NCBI RefSeq assembly: GCF_014837245.1
Contig: NZ_JACYFU010000004.1
Coordinates: 124,001 to 188,000, forward strand
Source: Devosia oryzisoli
GTDB lineage: Bacteria > Pseudomonadota > Alphaproteobacteria > Rhizobiales > Devosiaceae
Reading direction: 5' to 3'
DNA: 64,000 nt
The notes under the pieces were generated by a model that made no database searches, was not told where the DNA came from, and saw nothing but the letters and a program-made list of their open reading frames with translations. Each line of letters begins with the position of its first letter. The stretch's first letter is position 1. This document shows positions 26,074 through 36,336 of the stretch, piece after piece. A program made the position numbers and the translations under genes.

Positions 26074-26859
26074 ATGAAGATCGCCACCTTCAACGTCAAC
26101 GGCATCAACGGCAGGCTCGGCCTGCTTCTCGATTGGCTGGCCGAGGCACAACCCGATGCGGTGTGCCTGCAGGAGCTCAAGGCGCCAGATGAAAAGTTTC
26201 CGGCAGCGCTTCTGGAAAAGGCCGGCTACGGCGCGGTATGGCACGGCCAGAAGAGCTGGAACGGCGTGGCGATCCTGGCCCGGGGATCAGAGCCGGTTGT
26301 CACGCGCCGTGGCTTGCCCGGCTCTCCCGATGACGACCAAAGCCGGTATATCGAGGCGGCGGTGCGCGGAATGCTCATCGGGTGCCTCTATTTGCCCAAT
26401 GGCAACCCCGCGCCGGGACCGAAGTTCGACTACAAGCTCCGCTGGCTCGAAAACCTCCTCCTGCACGCACAGGACCTGCTTGCGGCCGGTGTTCCGGCCA
26501 TTCTCGCGGGTGACTACAATGTCATGCCGACCGAGCTCGACGTCTATGCACCGGAGCGCTGGCGCGACGACGCCCTGTTCAGACCCGAGGTGAGAGCCGC
26601 CTACGCCCGCCTCGTGGACCAGGGCTGGACGGATGCCGTTCGCCAACTCCACCCCGAAGAGCGAATCTACACCTTCTGGAAATATTGGAGGAACGCCTTC
26701 GAGCGCGATGCCGGCCTCCGGATCGACCACCTCCTCCTCAGCCCGTCCCTCGCCCCTCACCTTACCGCCTGCGGCGTAGACCGCACCGCGCGCGCCCGCG
26801 ACCACAGCAGCGACCACGCCGCGGTCTGGATCGAGCTCGACGACCCGATATGGCGGTAG
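26074..26859 (+). CDS. xthA: Exodeoxyribonuclease III
   Basis: The 261-residue enzyme has all core motifs of the exonuclease III/AP endonuclease family: TFNVNGINGR, the metal ligand in CLQELKAPDEKF, ILAGDYNVMPTELDVY, FWKYWRNAFERDAGLRIDHLL and the catalytic SSDHAAVW at the C-terminus. It cleaves at abasic sites and removes 3' blocking groups in base-excision repair. It is a stand-alone cytoplasmic enzyme with no functional link to its neighbours. The ATG is the only sensible start. Confidence 0.96.
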   Translation: MKIATFNVNGINGRLGLLLDWLAEAQPDAVCLQELKAPDEKFPAALLEKAGYGAVWHGQKSWNGVAILARGSEPVVTRRGLPGSPDDDQSRYIEAAVRGMLIGCLYLPNGNPAPGPKFDYKLRWLENLLLHAQDLLAAGVPAILAGDYNVMPTELDVYAPERWRDDALFRPEVRAAYARLVDQGWTDAVRQLHPEERIYTFWKYWRNAFERDAGLRIDHLLLSPSLAPHLTACGVDRTARARDHSSDHAAVWIELDDPIWR

Positions 26860-27183
26860 CGCAATAGAATTAATTGCCAATCTCGGTTCGCCTGCCGCCG
26901 ACTGGTGCCGCAGGCTCAGCGGTCGTGCCAATCACGCGCCGAGATGAACGTCACGAAATTGTGCGCTCAAGAACAGTATAGAGTAACAATTGGATTGAAC
27001 TCACGCAGATCGTAGAATTCATTTATACAACGCAAAGTAATAACATCCCTGTCGTTTCCTATTGTGATGTCTGATCGCCTCCAACAAACAATTCAGAAAT
27101 TCGCATTTGAGCCGCATATGTGACATGATCTCGCCATCAACCGCGCAAAGACGGCTTTGATATTTATTTGGAGGAGATAGCGA
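26860..27183. other. AT-rich intergenic region
   Basis: This 324-base stretch is visibly lower in G+C than its surroundings and has no plausible coding frame. It ends with GGAGGAGA, the ribosome site of the next gene. It probably holds that gene's promoter, but I cannot single out -35 and -10 boxes with confidence. Confidence 0.5.
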
Positions 27184-27642
27184 ATGTCCATTTCAGAAAA
27201 ATTCCGGGACTTCAGGGCCAGCAAGGCGACCCTTTTCTGGTCGTGCGCTGCATGTGTGGTCGCCACGATGGTGGTGGGCTTCACCTTCGGGGGGTGGGTC
27301 ACCGGTGGTTCGGCTGGGGAAAGAGCGGAAACTGCAGCGCAAGAGGCTGTTGCGAAACTGGCAGCCGACATCTGCGTGCAGCGTTACCTTGCAGCGCCGG
27401 ATGTGCGCGTGAAACTTGCCGCGCTGATGGAAGAAAGCTCTTACAGTCGCGACGGCATCCTGGAAGATGGTGGCTGGGCGACGCTTGGCGGCCGTGAGGA
27501 GCCGGTAGACGGAGCTGCCGATCTGTGTGCCGACCAGTTGGCCGAGGTTGATCTGGAAACCCTCCCGGCCGCCCCTGTGGCAGAGGCTACCCCGGTGGCA
27601 GACACAACGACTGCTGTGCCGGCGACAACCACGGTGCAGTAA
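27184..27642 (+). CDS. Small membrane-anchored hypothetical protein
   Basis: The 152-residue protein has a short basic cytoplasmic start (MSISEKFRDFRASK), one membrane helix (LFWSCAACVVATMVVGFTFGGWV, about 17-39), an alpha-helical region with two cysteines (DICVQRYL and ADLCADQL) and a low-complexity Ala/Pro/Thr/Val tail. GGAGGAG is well placed before the ATG. I recognise no family beyond 'conserved hypothetical'. A GC-rich inverted repeat at 27649-27679 follows but lacks a T-run, so it is a weak terminator at best. Confidence 0.7.
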   Translation: MSISEKFRDFRASKATLFWSCAACVVATMVVGFTFGGWVTGGSAGERAETAAQEAVAKLAADICVQRYLAAPDVRVKLAALMEESSYSRDGILEDGGWATLGGREEPVDGAADLCADQLAEVDLETLPAAPVAEATPVADTTTAVPATTTVQ

Positions 27643-27839
27643 CGACCAAGGCGGGCTGTGGTGACTTCCCAGCCCGCCTGCAAGGCACGGTCGCCGGAGG
27701 ACGGACCGGGAGCGTGACCAGCACGTCCACCAGAACGCCGACCCCTCGCCACGATTGCTGTGGCCTTGGCAGGCCCAAACCAGCGGCAAGGCCTCGGCGT
27801 CATCTCACGCCGCTCGTGCTGCTCAGATGTCTGGCCTTA

Positions 27840-28778
27840 TCAAGCTGCAATCGAGTAGGCGACACGAAAGCCGGTGTTGCTGGCCGCGCTGTCGGGGCTC
27901 AGCGCCATGCGCGCCGCGATGCGGTACCGGTAGCAGTAGCTGATGTGGCACAGATATGAGCCGCCCTTGAGCAGCTTGTCATTTTGAGCGAGCGCTTGGG
28001 CGTTCCGCGCCCTGGCGGCCTGCGCGTTGGAGCGGACCCGGAACGGGTCGCGCGTCCATTCCCAGACATTGCCGGCCATGTTGTAAAAGCCGAGACTGTT
28101 GGGCTCGAAGCTACGAGCCGGTGCGGTGCGGAAAAAGCCGTCGGCCTGGCTGTTGAGATCGGGGAAGCTTCCCTGCCAGATGTTACAATAAATTGACTGG
28201 TCGTCCGGCTCTGCATCGCCCCAGGGAAAGCGCTGGCGATGGCTGCCGCCCCGGGCAGCGTGCTCCCATTCGGCTTCCGTTGGCAGACGTCCGCCGACCC
28301 AGGCGGCAAAGGCGTTGGCGTCGGCCCACGACACCTGCACCACCGGATGGTCCATCCGCTCCTCAACGCTGGAGCCGGGACCCTCGGGCGTGTTCCAGGC
28401 CGCGCCCTCGACGCGCTGCCACCATGGCAAGCCAGAACCTTCGCGCCGCGCCTTTTGCAGAGCCTCAGGCGCATTGAGAAACACCGCCGACCAGCCGAAC
28501 CGCTCCGCCTCCGTGACATAGCCGGTGGCGGCCACAAAGGCGGCAAAGCGGGAATTAGTGACGGTGGCCGCCTCGAGCGCATAAGGCCTGAGCGTGACGG
28601 ACCGTGCCGGTCCCTCGCCGTCCTGCGGCACCTCGGGCCTATCTGTTCCGACATGCGAACGGCCGCCGGGAATGGCGATTGCGTCCTGCGGCTGCCCGCC
28701 ACCGGTAAGGGATTCTGGAGTGGATAAAGCCAGCGTCGACGTTAGCCGGCTTGGAGCGCAACAGGAGGAGGTCATCAT
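27840..28778 (-). CDS. Formylglycine-generating enzyme (sulfatase-modifying factor)
   Basis: The 312-residue protein is a full FGE-sulfatase domain: AIPGGRSHVGTD near residue 35, HPVVQVSWADANAFAAWVGGRLPTEAEWEHAARGG, NSLGFYNMAGNVWEWTRD and GGSYLCHISYCYRYR. The last contains both catalytic copper-binding cysteines (277 and 282), so it should be an active enzyme and not one of the many Cys-less homologues. It oxidises the active-site cysteine of sulfatases to formylglycine. Three Cys-type sulfatases lie within 12 kb. The start (28778 or 28775) is uncertain, as no Shine-Dalgarno is visible and the first 30 residues look non-conserved. Confidence 0.92.
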   Translation of the reverse strand: MMTSSCCAPSRLTSTLALSTPESLTGGGQPQDAIAIPGGRSHVGTDRPEVPQDGEGPARSVTLRPYALEAATVTNSRFAAFVAATGYVTEAERFGWSAVFLNAPEALQKARREGSGLPWWQRVEGAAWNTPEGPGSSVEERMDHPVVQVSWADANAFAAWVGGRLPTEAEWEHAARGGSHRQRFPWGDAEPDDQSIYCNIWQGSFPDLNSQADGFFRTAPARSFEPNSLGFYNMAGNVWEWTRDPFRVRSNAQAARARNAQALAQNDKLLKGGSYLCHISYCYRYRIAARMALSPDSAASNTGFRVAYSIAA

Positions 28779-28945
28779 GCGGGGACTTCAGGTCGAGACA
28801 GTGTGGGATGGTACTGGTTTTCCATTGCTGTCGAAACGGTGAAGATGGTTTTCCTTCGGTGATGAGCGCTCAGACATGCACGCCCCGCATTTTCGACAAG
28901 TCGGCGAGGGTCCTCCTTGCTACGGGAGTTCCGTGCGGAGCAGCG

Positions 28946-30493
<1,548 letters not shown>

Positions 30494-30514
30494 GAGACGC
30501 CTCGAAAAAACTGA

Positions 30515-31594
30515 TCAGACGGCCGAAACGGCGACACCGGAAAGCGCCTGCCCCTCGGCATCGAAAAAATGCGTGCGGCCGGTCAGCGACAGGCCGACTG
30601 CGTGGCCGACCGGAGTATTCGTGCCACCCTCGACACGCACCACCAACTCCTGCCCCCAACCCGTTTCGACATAGACGAACTCGCTGTCCCCCAACCGCTC
30701 GACGACGCTCACCCTGCCATCGAACGCCCCTGCGCCCGGCGCCACTAGGGTAATCTGGTCGGCCCGCACGCCCAGGGTGGCCGCGCGTCCGGCCGCTTCC
30801 CCGCCAAGGGTCAGCGCACTGCCATCCGGAAAGGCGCGACCGGCGCCATCGCCCTTGCCCGTGGTGATGAGGTTCATCCGCGGCGATCCGATGAAGCCTG
30901 CGACGAACATGTTGGCCGGGTTGTCGTAGAGCTCCATCGGCGGGCCGATCTGTTCCACCCGTCCCTTGCGCAGCACCACGATCTTGTTGGCCAGCGTCAT
31001 CGCCTCCACCTGGTCGTGGGTCACATAGATCATCGTGGAGCCGGCCAGCTGCTGGTGCAGCTTGGCGATTTCGAGCCGGGTCGCGACGCGCAGTTCGGCG
31101 TCGAGGTTGGACAGCGGCTCATCGAACAGGAATACCTGCGGGTTGCGCACGATGGCGCGCCCGATGGCGACGCGCTGGCGCTGGCCGCCGGAGAGTTGGC
31201 GCGGCTTGCGATCGAGCAGTTCCTCGATCTGCAGGATCTTGGCGGCCTGCATCACTCGCTGCGCCACCTCGGCCTTGGGCATGCCGTTCATGCGCAGGCC
31301 GAACCCCATGTTCTGGTCCACCGTCATGTGCGGATAAAGGGCGTAGGTCTGGAAGACCATGGCCACGCCCCGGTTGGACGGATCCACGTCGTTGACGCGA
31401 CGGTCGCCGATAAACACGTCGCCCGAGGAGATTTCCTCCAGACCGGCAATCATGCGCAGCAGCGTGGACTTGCCGCACCCCGAGGGGCCGACGAACACGA
31501 CGAACTCGCCCTTGTCGATCTCGATGTCGACCCCGTGGATCACCGGGGTAGCCCCGTAGGTCTTCTTGACGTTCTTGAGGCTGACGCCAGTCAT
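30515..31594 (-). CDS. ABC importer ATPase, UgpC/MsmK type
   Basis: The 359-residue protein has Walker A GPSGCGKSTLLRM, Q-loop VFQTYALYPHMTVDQN, signature LSGGQRQRVAIGRA, Walker B VFLFDEPLSNLDAELR and the His switch in YVTHDQVEAMTLA. A C-terminal TOBE-type regulatory domain follows (residues 240-350). This layout is typical of ATPases that energise CUT1 sugar importers. It is the last transporter gene of a group that begins with the solute-binding protein and continues into the sulfatase gene. Confidence 0.93.
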   Translation of the reverse strand: MTGVSLKNVKKTYGATPVIHGVDIEIDKGEFVVFVGPSGCGKSTLLRMIAGLEEISSGDVFIGDRRVNDVDPSNRGVAMVFQTYALYPHMTVDQNMGFGLRMNGMPKAEVAQRVMQAAKILQIEELLDRKPRQLSGGQRQRVAIGRAIVRNPQVFLFDEPLSNLDAELRVATRLEIAKLHQQLAGSTMIYVTHDQVEAMTLANKIVVLRKGRVEQIGPPMELYDNPANMFVAGFIGSPRMNLITTGKGDGAGRAFPDGSALTLGGEAAGRAATLGVRADQITLVAPGAGAFDGRVSVVERLGDSEFVYVETGWGQELVVRVEGGTNTPVGHAVGLSLTGRTHFFDAEGQALSGVAVSAV

Positions 31595-31619
31595 GCCGTG
31601 GTCTCCGAGTGAGCTGCGA

Positions 31620-32480
31620 CTAGCCCTTCACCGCGCCGGCCAGGCCGTCGATGAAGTAGCGCTGCAGGAACAGGAACAGGATCACCACCGGAACGATGGT
31701 GATGGTGGAAGCGGCCGTCATGCCGCCCCAGTCGACGAAGTTCTCGCCCCTGAAGGCATAGACGCCGACAGAGAGCGTGCGGATCGCGGGGTTGGCCAGC
31801 GTGATCACGAGAGGAAGCAAGAAGTCGTTCCAGGCGTAGAGCGTCTGCATGACCACCACGGTCACCACGATCGGCTTGGAGAGCGGCAGCATGACGTACC
31901 AGAAGGTCTTGACGAACCCGACGCCATCCATCTTCGCGGCCTCTTCGAGTTCGTTCGGCATCTGGCTGAAATAGCCTGCGAAAAGCAGCACGAAGATCAC
32001 GAAGGAACCGCCGGACGTGGCCAGCATCACGCCCCACAGCGACTGGCCGATGCCCAGACGCGTCAACAGGTCGAAGACGGGAATGATGGTGTAGCCCTGG
32101 GGCACGAACAGGGTGAAGATGATGAGCCCGAAAATGAGGGCCCGACCCGGAAAGCGCCGGCGCCCGAGAACATATCCCATCATGGCCGAGGCGATGGTCA
32201 CGATGATGACCGAGCCGACGGTGACGAACAGGGTATTGAAGAAGTAGGCGCCGATATTGGCCTGGTCCCACGCCTTCACATAGTTTTCCACCGTCGGCTG
32301 GCTGGGGATCAGCCCTTCATTGGCAAAGATCATCGCGTTCGACTTGAACGACGCGGAAACCATCCAGAGAAGGGGGTAGATCCAGACGCAGCAGATGGCG
32401 GCCAGCACCACCGAAACGATCCAGCGCCGGAGGCGCGGCGACGTCAGGGGTTGCCGGAGGGCTTGCGACTCATGCGCCAT
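31620..32480 (-). CDS. ABC sugar importer permease, CUT1 MalG-like
   Basis: The 286-residue protein has six membrane segments and the permease EAA loop NELEEAAKMDGVGFVKTFWYVMLPLSKP, which docks on the ATPase. The C-terminus (RYFIDGLAGAVKG) is the classic MalG-family end. The ATG at 32480 follows GGGAG by 7 bases and overlaps the end of the other permease by 11 bases; a longer frame upstream has no good start and was not used. It pairs with the 32470-33444 product in the importer channel. Confidence 0.92.
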   Translation of the reverse strand: MAHESQALRQPLTSPRLRRWIVSVVLAAICCVWIYPLLWMVSASFKSNAMIFANEGLIPSQPTVENYVKAWDQANIGAYFFNTLFVTVGSVIIVTIASAMMGYVLGRRRFPGRALIFGLIIFTLFVPQGYTIIPVFDLLTRLGIGQSLWGVMLATSGGSFVIFVLLFAGYFSQMPNELEEAAKMDGVGFVKTFWYVMLPLSKPIVVTVVVMQTLYAWNDFLLPLVITLANPAIRTLSVGVYAFRGENFVDWGGMTAASTITIVPVVILFLFLQRYFIDGLAGAVKG

Positions 32481-33444
32481 TGGCGGTCTCCCGGTTGCGC
32501 AGGTGGCGCACGGCGAGGATCTGGAGGATGGTGAGCCCCATGATTGCCACGCCGAAGAAGACGCCCGCCGCGCTGGCATAGCCCAGCCGGGGAATGGCGC
32601 CGGCAGTCGCGAAGGCATTGCGGAAGATGTACACCTCCATGACCTCGGTCGCGAAGAACGGACCCCCCTGCGTCATGGACTGGATCAGCGGGAAGACATT
32701 GAGCGCGCTGATGGCCGAGATCAGGGCGATGACGATGGCAAAGGGCATGATCATGGGCAACACCACGAACAGCGTCATCTGCCAGTTCTTCACCCCGTCC
32801 AGCCTGGCCGCTTCATAGAGTTCGGCCGGCACGGTCTGCAGCGCCGCGAGCCAGTATACCATCGTCACGCCGACCCACTTCCACACATAGATGCCGGCCA
32901 GGGTCCAGAGCACGAGCTTGGGATCGCCCAGGAAATCGAGGGGCCTTGCGAGAAGCTTGAGGTCCAGGAGCCCCATGTTGATCGGCCCGTTGAAGGGGCT
33001 GAGCATGATGGTCATGACGATGCCGATCACCGCAACCGGGGTGACCACCGGGAGGAAGATCAGCGTTCGGAACAGGCTCGAGAGCTTGAGCAGCTTGTTG
33101 TTCAGGATGATGGCGAAGACCAGCGACACCAGCATCTGCAGCGGCACGGTGCTCACCGTGAACAGGAAGGAGCGTCCGAAGGCATCCCAGAAGAACTTGT
33201 CGCCCAGCAGCTCCGCATAGTTCGCCAGGCCGATGAAGGTCTGGTTCGCGTCGAACCCGGACCACTGCAGGAGCGAAAAATACTGTGAAGCGACGATGGG
33301 GTAGAGAATGAAGGCTCCGAACACCAGCATGCCCGGCACCAGGAACAAATATTCGATTCGGCTCTTCCAGAGCCGCGCACCCAGGGAGATCGGGTGCCTC
33401 GTGGTCGCTCCGGTGTGCGGCACTGGAGAAGCGATGTCGGCCAT
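32470..33444 (-). CDS. ABC sugar importer permease, CUT1 MalF-like
   Basis: The 324-residue protein has six membrane segments, starting with IEYLFLVPGMLVFGAFILYP, and the EAA loop ELYEAARLDGVKNWQMTLFVVLPM. It has the short-periplasmic-loop form of MalF usual in CUT1 systems. I take the ATG at 33444 as start; a TTG nine bases upstream touches the AGAGG site and is less likely. The 3' end overlaps the second permease gene. Confidence 0.9.
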   Translation of the reverse strand: MADIASPVPHTGATTRHPISLGARLWKSRIEYLFLVPGMLVFGAFILYPIVASQYFSLLQWSGFDANQTFIGLANYAELLGDKFFWDAFGRSFLFTVSTVPLQMLVSLVFAIILNNKLLKLSSLFRTLIFLPVVTPVAVIGIVMTIMLSPFNGPINMGLLDLKLLARPLDFLGDPKLVLWTLAGIYVWKWVGVTMVYWLAALQTVPAELYEAARLDGVKNWQMTLFVVLPMIMPFAIVIALISAISALNVFPLIQSMTQGGPFFATEVMEVYIFRNAFATAGAIPRLGYASAAGVFFGVAIMGLTILQILAVRHLRNRETANGA

Positions 33445-33517
33445 CGGTTGCAAACCTCTGCGTCATGTCCTTGCCTGCCCGCCGAGAACGGCGGGCAGGC
33501 AGTCGTCGGGAGGTGCG

Positions 33518-35041
33518 CTAGAGCGCTTCGTAGTCAGCGGCCACGTAGTCCTGGGCCGGCTGCCAATTGGAGAAGACGAGATCGTCGCGGCTGACTTCGG
33601 CACCGGCGTCCTTTGCTGCCTTGAAGGCCGCATCGAGCGCCTTGTTGGTCTCCGAGACCAGAGTGGTGAGCTGTTCCTTCACCCCGGATGACTGCGAGGT
33701 GAAGAGCCCCTGCACGGTCAGCGCCAGGTTCGGCGTGGGCTCCTTGTAGACCTTGGCGACCTCGGCGAGTTGCGGATTGCGCGCGAACGGGTTCGGACCG
33801 ACCTTGATGATCTGTTCAAACATCGACAATGCCGCCTTGGCGCGCTCAGACATCTGCGAGTTGGCCTGCGCCGCCGGGAAGATCGGCGGATCGGACGGGC
33901 CGACGACGTTGCCCCAGGCAATTTGGCCTTCCTCTGTCCCCAGGTAGTGGAAGACGTCGGCGGCCACTTGCGCGTTCTTTGACCTGGCGTTGATGAACAT
34001 GGTGTTGGACGTGGCCGCGAGGGCGCCCACGATCAGATTGCCCTTGGCACCTTCCGGTGCCGGCGTGGGCGCGATGCCGAAATCGAAATCGGGGTTCTCG
34101 CGCTCCCACTGCGGGATGTTCCACGGCCCCTGGAGGATGAGCCCTGCCGCGCCTTGGGGCATCATGGCGCGCGCCTGTGGCGCGTTGAGGCTCATGACGC
34201 CCGGGAAGATGGATCCGTCCTGCTGCATGGCCAGCAACAGTTCGACCGCACCGACGAATTCGTCGCTGTCAAAGACGGGCTCCCCGGTGCGGAAGTCGAT
34301 GCCCAGGCCGATCGAGGTGTCGCCGCACGGCTGTCCCGCCATGTTGGCGAGGCAGCGCGTGATGTCGGCAAACCGGTTCACCTGGTTACCGCCCATGATG
34401 AAGCCGAAAGCGCGGCCGGCGTTCATCTCGGTGACCTTGCGGGCCGCTTCCCGGAACGTGTCCCAGGTCAGCGGCGTGGTCTCCGGATCGAAGCCGGCGT
34501 CGGTGAGATATTTGCGGTTGTAGAGCACATGTGCCGACGTCACTCGGGCCGATGTGTACGGCAGGCCGTAGGTCTTGCCGTCGAAGACGTTGAGGCCTTC
34601 GAGGAAGGCGCCAGCGGGGAACCCGGCCTTCCAGGTCTCGATGTCCGGGATGAGGTCGTCGAGCGGCTGCACCCAGCCTTCGGCGACGGCAAAGGCCGGC
34701 GGCAGGTTCAGGGGCAGGCAGAAGGCGTCCTGCGCTGTGTTGTTGCGGATACCGAGCGGCAGCACCTGACCGATTTCGTTCCAGGGCAGGCCGTCATAGA
34801 CGGTCTCGATACCGCGCGCCTTGCCGTATTCGGGCAGGAAAGCCTTGTAGAACACGGCCTTCTGGTCGCCGCTGTCGATCCAGCGGAACGGGCCATCGGC
34901 CGAGAGTTCCGCGATCGGCTCCGGAATCTGGAACTCCTGCGCCAGGGCACGTCCGGCGCCGGTCAGGGCCAGGGCGCCCAGAGCCGTAGAACCAGCCAGG
35001 AACTGGCGGCGGCTCATACCTGAAAACGGGTGTTTGTTCAT
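33518..35041 (-). CDS. Extracellular solute-binding protein of the CUT1 importer (Tat-exported)
   Basis: The 507-residue protein begins with a twin-arginine signal (MSRRQFLAGSTALGALALTGAGRALA). Mature motifs include NRKYLTDAGFDPETTPLTWDTFREAARKV and GAAGLILQGPWNIPQWE, typical of family 1 sugar-binding proteins. It is longer than usual (about 420 residues), with the extra length mainly in the C-terminal lobe. AGAGAGG precedes the ATG. It is the first gene of the importer-sulfatase operon and is divergent from a LysR regulator. The ligand is presumably a sulfated saccharide or another sulfate ester. Confidence 0.9.
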   Translation of the reverse strand: MNKHPFSGMSRRQFLAGSTALGALALTGAGRALAQEFQIPEPIAELSADGPFRWIDSGDQKAVFYKAFLPEYGKARGIETVYDGLPWNEIGQVLPLGIRNNTAQDAFCLPLNLPPAFAVAEGWVQPLDDLIPDIETWKAGFPAGAFLEGLNVFDGKTYGLPYTSARVTSAHVLYNRKYLTDAGFDPETTPLTWDTFREAARKVTEMNAGRAFGFIMGGNQVNRFADITRCLANMAGQPCGDTSIGLGIDFRTGEPVFDSDEFVGAVELLLAMQQDGSIFPGVMSLNAPQARAMMPQGAAGLILQGPWNIPQWERENPDFDFGIAPTPAPEGAKGNLIVGALAATSNTMFINARSKNAQVAADVFHYLGTEEGQIAWGNVVGPSDPPIFPAAQANSQMSERAKAALSMFEQIIKVGPNPFARNPQLAEVAKVYKEPTPNLALTVQGLFTSQSSGVKEQLTTLVSETNKALDAAFKAAKDAGAEVSRDDLVFSNWQPAQDYVAADYEAL

Positions 35042-35312
35042 TGTCGTCCTCTCTCCCATTTCGATGCGGCCCCGCTGGGGGACACCGCTCTCGCTATTCA
35101 AGTTCTGCTCTGCGAGCAGTCTGCTTCCTGGAAAACAGCACGACCGCGGCTCTCACCGTTACAGTCGCTTCCGGTTGAGCCGCAGTGGCACCCGACCGCC
35201 GTTCTCCAATGTCCTCCTCATGCCGCCGGGCGCCCGTTTTCGGTGGGTCGTTCCTCCAGCGATGCCTCCGGGTTAGCAATTGCACCTATACAAAACAAAT
35301 GCCATTCTTTGC

Positions 35313-35334
35313 ATCAGTGATAATGGAAACTGAT
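35313..35334. promoter_or_regulatory. Candidate LysR-type binding site
   Basis: ATCAGT and ACTGAT form a perfect 6-bp inverted repeat separated by 10 bases, ending 4 bases before the LysR-type gene's ATG. LysR proteins usually bind interrupted dyads of this T-N11-A kind in the gap between their own gene and a divergent target. No experiment supports it yet. Confidence 0.45.
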
Positions 35335-35338
35335 CGCT

Positions 35339-36250
35339 ATGCTCGACAGGATGAGCCTGCTTTTTCGCTTCGAAACCATCGCCAGCGCGGGCAGCGTCCG
35401 CCGCGCCGCCGAAGTCCTCAACGTGACGCAACCCGCCCTCTCCCGCTCGCTTTCGCAGCTGGAAAGCTTCTATGGGCAGCGGCTGCTGGAGCGGCACGCG
35501 CGCGGTGTTCGCCCGACAGCGTTTGGGGAGAGGCTCCTCAAGACCATCTCCCGGCTGGCGCGCGATTGGGAAATCGCGGAGGCCGAACTGGCGGGCGACA
35601 GTTCGGGCCTCGAGGGACGCCTGCGCCTTCACGCGGGGCCGCTGTGGTCGTCCGTCGTCCTGCCATCGGTCATCGCCAAGCTGCACCTCACCTTCCCCAA
35701 CCTCACCATCGAGATGCATCCGAGCAGCGGCGACGCCTTCCAGGCGCTGCTTGAGGGACGGGTGGACGTGTCGTTCGGCGGCCTCTACGCCCCCGAGCGG
35801 AACAATCCGCAGGTCGAGGCCCGTGCCTTCAGCAAAATCCAGGACCGGCTCATGGCCCGCGCCACGCACCCTATCCACCAGTGCCGCGCCCATGACTACG
35901 ACGCGGTCCACAAATATCCCTGGATCATCTACGCCGCCGATCCGATCTACGAGGCCGAAACCCTCCATGCCGTGATGGAGCGGACGGGGGCCCTGCCCCA
36001 GGTCAGGGTTCGCAGCGGTTCGCTTCTGGCCATCTTCCGGCTTCTGCAGGAGGGCGATTATCTGTGCATTCTTCCCGACGCCGCAGCAGCCGGCATACCC
36101 GGCCGCCCGATTGTGCAAACCCCCATCGAACTGGGCCGCCGCAACTCCGATACCGGCGCGCTCTATCGCAAGGCGATCGCCTTCTATCCGCCGCTCCAGA
36201 CGCTTCTGGATCTGTGCGAGGCCTATTTCGAGCCCGCCGTTCCAGACTGA
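35339..36250 (+). CDS. LysR-family transcriptional regulator
   Basis: The 303-residue protein has the LysR winged helix at residues 5-64 (FRFETIASAGSVRRAAEVLNVTQPALSRSLSQLE), followed by RHARGVRPTAFGERLL and a two-lobed substrate domain from about 95. It is divergent from the sugar importer genes, the usual arrangement with a target operon. The inducer is probably the imported compound or a breakdown product. A second in-frame ATG at 35351 is possible as start. Confidence 0.92.
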   Translation: MLDRMSLLFRFETIASAGSVRRAAEVLNVTQPALSRSLSQLESFYGQRLLERHARGVRPTAFGERLLKTISRLARDWEIAEAELAGDSSGLEGRLRLHAGPLWSSVVLPSVIAKLHLTFPNLTIEMHPSSGDAFQALLEGRVDVSFGGLYAPERNNPQVEARAFSKIQDRLMARATHPIHQCRAHDYDAVHKYPWIIYAADPIYEAETLHAVMERTGALPQVRVRSGSLLAIFRLLQEGDYLCILPDAAAAGIPGRPIVQTPIELGRRNSDTGALYRKAIAFYPPLQTLLDLCEAYFEPAVPD

Positions 36251-36285
36251 CATGCGACACCTCCCGTGCCAGGGTCGGCTTGATT

Positions 36286-36320
36286 TTATGTCCGACATAA
36301 TCGATTATGTCCAACATAAT
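36286..36320. promoter_or_regulatory. Tandem operators upstream of GntR-type gene
   Basis: Two related palindromes lie 19 bases apart centre to centre: TTATGTC-C-GACATAA (36286-36300, perfect) and ATTATGT-CCA-ACATAAT (36304-36320, perfect arms). Both have the GT-N3-AC core common in FadR-subfamily operators. They sit 17 bases before the start of a FadR/FCD-type GntR gene, so autoregulation is likely. Confidence 0.7.
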
Positions 36321-36336
36321 ATTTTGAGGATTGCTC

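Noticed and set aside
27649..27679. GC-rich inverted repeat after the small membrane protein as an intrinsic terminator
   Set aside because: The stem is good (AGGCGGGCTG/CAGCCCGCCT) but no T-run follows and the loop is 11 bases, so it was not listed as a terminator.
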